Shown here in pieces: positions 14,315 to 18,743 of a stretch of 18,743 nucleotides of DNA. A program made the position numbers and the translations under genes. Where the stretch lies: the NCBI GenBank assembly GCA_035310015.1, contig DATGEO010000146.1:1-18743 (forward strand), written 5' to 3'. Each line of letters opens with the position of its first letter. Position 1 is the stretch's first letter. This DNA is from DATGEO01 sp035310015. Its GTDB lineage: Bacteria > Chloroflexota > Dormibacteria > Dormibacterales > Dormibacteraceae. The notes below the pieces were generated by a model. The model saw nothing but the letters and a program-made list of their open reading frames with translations, was not told where the DNA came from and searched no databases.

Positions 14315-16164
14315 GACACGGGCTCCATGACCGGGAACGCCAGCACCTCGACGAACGTGTCGTTGAAGTCGGTGCGGCCGGACAGCTCGACGTACTCGAG
14401 GCGCGACGGCAGCTCGAAGGCCACCTGCCGCTCGCGATAGGAGAGCAGCGCGATCTTCGCGCCCTCGCCCGCGGAGTTGCCGACGGCGATGATCCTCTTG
14501 ACGTCCACCGGCGGCACGAGGCCGATGATCTTCGCGCTCTCGGGGTTCAGGTAGGAGCCGAACGAGCCTCCGAGGAAGATCTCGTCGATGTCGCCGACGG
14601 TGACGCCGAGGATGTCCATCAGCACCCTGATCCCGGTCGCGATCGAACCTTTCGCGAACTGCAGCTCGCGCACGTCGCGTTGCGTGAGGTAGACGCCTTC
14701 GGCGAGCAGGAACGCCCGCACCCCGTCGACCTCGATCAGCCGGTCGGCCAGAGGGTGATCGGGCAGATCGGCGCGCGAGGCCATGCGGCCCGAATGGTCG
14801 AGCACGCCCACGACCAGCATCTGCGCCACCGCATCCACCAGGCCCGAGCCGCAGATGCCGGCCGGCTTCACGTCGCCGCCGATGACCTGCAGGTCGACCC
14901 TGTCGCCGAGCTGCACGCCTTCGATGGCGCCGTCGGTCGCGCGCATGCCGCACTTGATCTGGCTGCCCTCGAAGGCGGGGCCGGCGGGCGCGGCAGTCGC
15001 GAGCGTGCGCTGCGCGTTGCCAAGAACGATCTCGCCGTTGGTCCCGACGTCGACGAAGACGCGCAGCTTGTCCTCGCGAGCGAGGTTGGTCGCCAGCACG
15101 CCCGCCACGATGTCCGCGCCGACGTACGCGCCGAGCGCGGGCAGGGTCTGCACGTAGCCGTGCGGGTGGATGTGCAGGCCGACGTCCTCGGCCTTCACCG
15201 CGACCGGCTCCATGAACGCCGGCGCGAAGGGCATGACCGCGATGGGCGCGGGGTCGACGCCGAACAGCAGGTGCAGCATCGTGACGTTGCCGACGACCAC
15301 GGCCTCGTAGGTGCGGTCGGGTCCGGCGCCCGCCTCCGCGTAGAGCTGCGCAGTGACCTGGTTCATCGTGCGCACGACCGCGGCCTGCAGCTCGCGCACC
15401 GAGTCTTCGCCGTTCATCGCGTGGCTGATGCGCGAGATCACGTCCGCGCCGAAGGGCGCCTGGCCGTTGAGCGTCGAATGCACGGCCGCGGCCATGCCCG
15501 TGCGCAGGTTCATCAGCGTGCCGACGAGGGTCGTGGTGCCGACGTCGAACGCGATGCCGAAGCACTCGTCGGTCGTGTTGCCGGGCTCGACCGCGACGAG
15601 GTGCTCGCCCGCGAGCACCGCTGTGATCTTGAAGTCGGACGCGCGCAGCGTCGACGGCAGGCTGCGCAGCACCGCGACGTCCGCCACCATGTCATGGCCT
15701 TCGACCTCGAGCGCGTCGCGAAGCCGCACCACGTCGCTGCGCTGGTCGTGCAGCGCGGGCGGCTCGAGCTCGAGGTAGACCTTGCGGACGTTCGGGTCGA
15801 GGATGACCAGCCGGCCCAGCCCCATCGTCGCGGCCTTCGGCACGCGCAGCAGCTGGGGCACCTCGACGGTCAGGTCCTCCTCCACGCGCGCCTGGCACGA
15901 GAGGCGCCACCCCGCGGCGATCTCGTCCTGGCGCAGCTCGCGGTGGTCGGCGGTCGTGACGTCGAGCTGCGTGCCGAGCACGCGCACCTTGCACTTGCCG
16001 CACGTGCCCCGGCCGCCGCACGTCGAATCGATGGGCAGGCCGATCCAGTGCGCGGCGCTGAAGAGGGTCGTGCCCGGCGGGACGCGGGTGGAGCGGTCTT
16101 GGAAATTTGCGCCCTGCGCGCGCCCGGCCGGCTGGTAGACCACCTCCAGCTTGCGCTGGATCAT
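14311..16164 (-). CDS. RACo/RamA-like corrinoid protein reductive activator (2Fe-2S + ASKHA)
   Basis: 617 aa from the ATG at 16164, overlapping the upstream TGA as ATGA. The N-terminal plant-type 2Fe-2S domain has Cys49, 55, 58 and 90 (CGGRGTCGKC, then LSC). After a linker comes a C-terminal ASKHA ATPase region: FDVGTTTLVGT, VVVGNVTMLHLLFG, FVDVGTNGEIVLG, GICGSGLVDA and IFLGGSFGSYLN. This is the DUF4445/RACo layout. These proteins use ATP to reduce corrinoid proteins inactivated to Co(II) back to Co(I). It likely serves the MtbC-like protein encoded two genes upstream. The DUF1638 gene overlaps its stop by GTGA. Confidence 0.93.
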   Translation of the reverse strand: MIQRKLEVVYQPAGRAQGANFQDRSTRVPPGTTLFSAAHWIGLPIDSTCGGRGTCGKCKVRVLGTQLDVTTADHRELRQDEIAAGWRLSCQARVEEDLTVEVPQLLRVPKAATMGLGRLVILDPNVRKVYLELEPPALHDQRSDVVRLRDALEVEGHDMVADVAVLRSLPSTLRASDFKITAVLAGEHLVAVEPGNTTDECFGIAFDVGTTTLVGTLMNLRTGMAAAVHSTLNGQAPFGADVISRISHAMNGEDSVRELQAAVVRTMNQVTAQLYAEAGAGPDRTYEAVVVGNVTMLHLLFGVDPAPIAVMPFAPAFMEPVAVKAEDVGLHIHPHGYVQTLPALGAYVGADIVAGVLATNLAREDKLRVFVDVGTNGEIVLGNAQRTLATAAPAGPAFEGSQIKCGMRATDGAIEGVQLGDRVDLQVIGGDVKPAGICGSGLVDAVAQMLVVGVLDHSGRMASRADLPDHPLADRLIEVDGVRAFLLAEGVYLTQRDVRELQFAKGSIATGIRVLMDILGVTVGDIDEIFLGGSFGSYLNPESAKIIGLVPPVDVKRIIAVGNSAGEGAKIALLSYRERQVAFELPSRLEYVELSGRTDFNDTFVEVLAFPVMEPVS

Positions 16165-17024
16165 TTCTGAGCGAGCGCGGCTTGCTCGGCGCGGTAGGCG
16201 CCGATCCACCGCATCGCGTACTCGTCGTGGCCGAGCAGCAGGTCGGACGCGAGCACGCCACGCCGGACCTCGGGGATGAGCGGGTTCGTGATCGCGCACG
16301 TGAGCCCGGCGTACATCGCGACCGGCAGGAACGCGGCGTTCACCGTGGGGCGGTCGGGCAGGCCGAAGGAGACGTTGGAGGCGCCGCACGTCATGTTGTT
16401 GCCGAGCTCCTCGCGGATCAGGCGCATGGTCGCGAGCGTGACCTGTCCGGCCTGCGGGTCGGCGGCCACCGTCATCGCGATCGGGTCGATGATCACGTCC
16501 TCCTGCGCGATGCCGTGGTCGCCGGCGCGCTCGATGATCCGCCGGGCCAGCGCCAGCCGCTCCTCCGGCACCATCGAGATTCCGGTCTCGTCGTTGGCCA
16601 TGCCGATCACCGCCGCTCCGTGCTTCTTGACCAGCGGCAGGATGATCGCCATCCGCTCCTCCTCGGCCGTCACGGAGTTGACGAGCGCCTTGCCCTCGTA
16701 GGCGGCGAGGCCCGCCTCGAGCGCTTCGATGATCGAGGAGTCGATGCAGATGGGCACGTCGGTGACCTCCGAGACGGCCCTGATCGCGGCCACCAGCAGC
16801 GCCGGCTCGTCGGCTGCCGGGATGCCGGCGTTGACGTCGAGCATGTGCGCGCCCGCCGCCACCTGCGCGATGGCGTCCGCGCGCACGCGATCCATCTTTC
16901 CTTCCTTCATCTCGGCGGCCAGGACTTTGCGTCCGGTCGGGTTGATGCGCTCGCCGATGACGACGAAGGGCCGTTCGAAGGAGACGACGACCTCGCGACT
17001 CCGCGAGGAAAGGACTGTGTCCAA
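16161..17024 (-). CDS. Pterin-binding methyltransferase (methyl-THF:corrinoid, MtgA/AcsE-like)
   Basis: 287 aa. GERINPTGRK at about 24-33, DVNAG at about 63-67, CIDSS, VNSVTAEEER, IDPIAMTV and GASNVSFGLP are the conserved motifs of the pterin-binding TIM-barrel family shared by MetH, AcsE and MtgA. Its expected role is to transfer methyl between the corrinoid protein and tetrahydrofolate, here probably making 5-methyl-THF. The TTG at 17024 lies 4 nt after the corrinoid protein stop and follows an AGGGG-rich run; no ATG or GTG precedes the conserved core. Its stop overlaps the activator gene by 4 nt. Confidence 0.9.
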   Translation of the reverse strand: MDTVLSSRSREVVVSFERPFVVIGERINPTGRKVLAAEMKEGKMDRVRADAIAQVAAGAHMLDVNAGIPAADEPALLVAAIRAVSEVTDVPICIDSSIIEALEAGLAAYEGKALVNSVTAEEERMAIILPLVKKHGAAVIGMANDETGISMVPEERLALARRIIERAGDHGIAQEDVIIDPIAMTVAADPQAGQVTLATMRLIREELGNNMTCGASNVSFGLPDRPTVNAAFLPVAMYAGLTCAITNPLIPEVRRGVLASDLLLGHDEYAMRWIGAYRAEQAALAQK

Positions 17025-17028
17025 ACCC

Positions 17029-17742
17029 CTACCCCTTGCGGAGGGTCTCGTCGATCAGCATCACGGCCTGCTCGAGCGCCTTGTTGTCACCGCCTTTCGC
17101 GCCGACGAGCTGCTTGGCCATCCGGGTCGCCATGGACGCGTCGGGCGCGTAGCTGTCGGCGCCGACGTGCTTCGCGTACTCCTCGGTCACCGGCGCGCCG
17201 CCGACGGCGATGTGCACCTTCTCACGAAGGCCGGCCTTCTGCAGGGCCTCTATGTTCGCCTTGAACATCGGCATGGTCGTGGTGAGGAAGGCGGAAAACC
17301 CGACGATGTCGGGCTCGTGCTTGGCCACCGCCTCGACGAACTTCTCCGGTGCGGTGTTGACGCCGAGGTCGAAGACCTCGAAGCCGGCGCCCTCGAGCAT
17401 GATCACGCACAGGTTCTTGCCGATGTCGTGGATGTCGCCTTTCACGGTGCCGATGACGTAGCGGCCCACCGGCCGGGCGCCGGTCTCGGCGATCAGCGGG
17501 CGGAGGATCGTCAGCGCGCCCTGCATGGCGCGGGCGGCGATCAGCATCTCGGGGACGAAGAAGTCGCCCTTCTCGAACCGCCGCCCGACCTCCTCGAGCG
17601 ACGGGATGAGCGCCTTGAAGAGGATGTCCATCGGGTCCATGTGGAGGGCCAGGCCCTCCTCGGTCAGCGCCTTGACCTCCGGCGCGTGGCCGTAGAGCGT
17701 GTGCTCGAAAAGCTCCGCCCGGATCTCTTCCTCGCGGCTCAT
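17029..17742 (-). CDS. MtbC/MtgC-like corrinoid (B12-binding) methyl carrier protein
   Basis: 237 aa. A helical cap domain at about 1-90 (FKALIPSLEEVGRRFEKGDFFVPEMLIAARAM) is followed by a B12-binding Rossmann domain with GDIHDIGKN at 102-110, where His105 is the lower axial cobalt ligand, then GFSAFLTTTMP and VGGAPV. It should accept methyl from the MttB-like enzyme and donate it to the pterin methyltransferase. The ATG at 17742 has a strong AGGAGG 6 nt upstream, supporting the start. It is the first gene of the minus-strand operon, which runs to the DinB gene with gaps of at most 4 nt. Confidence 0.95.
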   Translation of the reverse strand: MSREEEIRAELFEHTLYGHAPEVKALTEEGLALHMDPMDILFKALIPSLEEVGRRFEKGDFFVPEMLIAARAMQGALTILRPLIAETGARPVGRYVIGTVKGDIHDIGKNLCVIMLEGAGFEVFDLGVNTAPEKFVEAVAKHEPDIVGFSAFLTTTMPMFKANIEALQKAGLREKVHIAVGGAPVTEEYAKHVGADSYAPDASMATRMAKQLVGAKGGDNKALEQAVMLIDETLRKG

Positions 17743-17771
17743 TGCCGTCCTCCTGGGCCGTGGCGGCAGGG

Positions 17772-17816
17772 CTGCTGTTGCGTAGCGCCCAACAGATGCT
17801 CAGAGCCCAACAGCAG
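17772..17816. promoter_or_regulatory. Candidate regulator-binding inverted repeats upstream of mtbC-like gene
   Basis: CTGCTGTTG (17772-17780) and CAACAGCAG (17808-17816) are perfect 9-nt inverted arms. A third half-site CAACAG at 17790-17795 sits between them, 18 nt from the last copy. It lies in the leader of the corrinoid operon, next to the divergent IclR gene. A role as operator is inferred from position and symmetry. Confidence 0.5.
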
Positions 17817-17828
17817 TCTACACGTCCT

Positions 17829-17853
17829 TATAGTGAGTTGCGCCATGAGCAAC
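17829..17853 (+). promoter_or_regulatory. IclR gene -10 box and overlapping inverted repeat
   Basis: TATAGT (17829-17834) is a good -10 box placing transcription at about 17841, roughly 4 nt before the ATG. GTTGC (17837-17841) and GCAAC (17849-17853) form an inverted repeat spanning the start codon, a position suited to autoregulation. The -35 region is weak. On the minus strand TATAAG (17832-17827) overlaps it and could serve the corrinoid operon. Confidence 0.45.
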
Positions 17854-18666
17854 GAGCTGGACGAAGGCCGGGAGACGGGCGTCATCCGATCGGTGGATCG
17901 CGCGGTCGGCATCCTCGACCTGCTGGCGCGCGAAGGCTGGAGCACGGGCGCCGACGTCGCCCGTGGACTGCGCGTCCACCGCTCGACCGCCCTCCGGCTG
18001 CTGGCCACGCTCGACCGCCACGGCCTCGTCGAGCGCGACCCCCGGACGTCGAAATACCGGCTCGGCCGGCGGCTGGTGCAGCTCGCGAGCTCGGTGCGCG
18101 GAGAGGTGGACCTGCGCCAGGTCGCGCGCCCGGTCTGCGAGGCCCTGGCCCGAGCGCTCGGCGAAACGGTTACCCTCGACGTGCTGGACGGTGCCGAGAT
18201 CGTGCCCGTCGAACAGGCCTCGGGTTCGACCTCGGTCGTGAGCGTGAGCTGGCTCGGCACGCGCTCGCCCGTGCACTGCACGGCGAGCGGCAAGGTGATC
18301 CTCGCGTTCACCTCCGAGGAGCAGCGTGCCAAGGCCCTGGAGCGCCCGCTGGAGCGGCGGACCTCTCGCACCATCGTCGAGCGCCCCGAACTGGGTGCGC
18401 AGCTGGCGCGCGCCCGCGACCAGGGCTACGCCGCGACGTTCGAGGAGCTCGAGGTGGGACTCAACGCGGTCGCTGCCCCGGTGCGCACCGCCGGCGGCGA
18501 CGTCATCGCCGCGATCGACGTCAGCGGCCCGGCGCACCGCATCGACCCGGCCGCCCGGCCCGAGCTCATCCGGCGGACGGTCGAGGCCGCGGACGACCTT
18601 TCGCGGCGCCTGGGCTACCGGGCTCCGGCCATCGAGGCGGCACCCCAACCCTTAACCGGCGCCTAA
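17845..18666 (+). CDS. IclR-family transcriptional regulator
   Basis: 273 aa. An N-terminal winged helix-turn-helix (SVDRAVGILDLLAREGWSTGADVARGLRVHRSTALRLLATLDRHGLVERD) is followed by an IclR effector-binding domain with SPVHCTASGKVILAF and GYAATFEELEVGLNAVAAPV. IclR regulators bind small molecules through the C-terminal domain and repress or activate adjacent catabolic operons. It is divergent from the corrinoid operon and the likely regulator of it and of the mttB-like gene. The ATG at 17845 gives the standard N-terminus. Confidence 0.92.
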   Translation: MSNELDEGRETGVIRSVDRAVGILDLLAREGWSTGADVARGLRVHRSTALRLLATLDRHGLVERDPRTSKYRLGRRLVQLASSVRGEVDLRQVARPVCEALARALGETVTLDVLDGAEIVPVEQASGSTSVVSVSWLGTRSPVHCTASGKVILAFTSEEQRAKALERPLERRTSRTIVERPELGAQLARARDQGYAATFEELEVGLNAVAAPVRTAGGDVIAAIDVSGPAHRIDPAARPELIRRTVEAADDLSRRLGYRAPAIEAAPQPLTGA

Positions 18667-18743
18667 CAAATCTATCGCCTGCCGTCTCCCCCTCGTTCTT
18701 TGCTTTGCGGCTAGCGTCGGTGCATCATTTCCCTGCCTCACAA

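Noticed and set aside
14257..16170. Long plus-strand open frames opposite the corrinoid operon
   Set aside because: They are Arg/Ala/His/Asp-rich mirror frames of strongly recognised genes, expected at this GC content.
14311..16389. Longer activator protein starting upstream of 16164
   Set aside because: The extra part lies inside the pterin methyltransferase gene and is Arg/Pro-rich; the ATG at 16164 has an ATGA overlap and starts the 2Fe-2S domain.
17743..17844. Cobalamin riboswitch upstream of the corrinoid operon
   Set aside because: The gap is only 102 nt and I see no B12-box-like sequence; short inverted repeats explain it better.
1..18743. CRISPR array, IS element or prophage
   Set aside because: No regularly spaced repeats, transposase, integrase or phage genes were seen.

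Overview
The window is GC-rich bacterial chromosome, densely packed, with many 1-4 nt gene overlaps, GTG/TTG starts, near-leaderless promoters and two lipoproteins with Ser/Pro/Ala linkers. These traits suit a high-GC soil lineage such as Chloroflexota/Dormibacterota or Actinomycetota. No rRNA, tRNA or phylogenetic marker is present, so the assignment is tentative. I saw no IS element, CRISPR array, prophage gene or tRNA.

Left part (1-10.7 kb) is mostly housekeeping on the minus strand. A plus-strand sugar-phosphate isomerase/epimerase-like gene meets the end of an ftsE-ftsX-M23 peptidase operon, and the two convergent genes share a CTAG stop. Upstream of ftsE lie an AMP-forming acyl-CoA synthetase and a beta-propeller-like lipoprotein. 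A small secreted protein with a faint chagasin-like look is divergent from the lipoprotein. An ABM-fold small protein, a HIT hydrolase and a large UPF1-like SF1 helicase follow, in minus-strand order helicase-HIT-ABM.

Right part (10.9-18.7 kb) is a compact corrinoid-dependent methyl-transfer island. On the plus strand are an MttB-family methyltransferase without pyrrolysine and an FTCD_C-type cyclodeaminase/cyclohydrolase. On the minus strand, in transcription order, are an MtbC-like corrinoid protein, a pterin-binding (methyl-THF) methyltransferase, a RACo/RamA-like reductive activator, a DUF1638 protein, a 92-aa protein resembling the Pfam 'Virulence factor' family, and a DinB-like protein. 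A divergent IclR regulator sits beyond. The likely flow is N-methyl substrate -> MttB -> corrinoid protein -> tetrahydrofolate, with RACo reactivating oxidised cobalamin and the FTCD-like enzyme handling methenyl- or formimino-THF. The substrate is unknown; a quaternary amine or betaine is the best inference.

Non-coding stretches are short. The 253-nt gap at 10719-10971 holds a minus-strand terminator-like hairpin, nested inverted repeats and the mttB promoter. The 102-nt gap at 17743-17844 holds inverted repeats that look like regulator sites. The last 77 nt (18667-18743) show nothing I can name.
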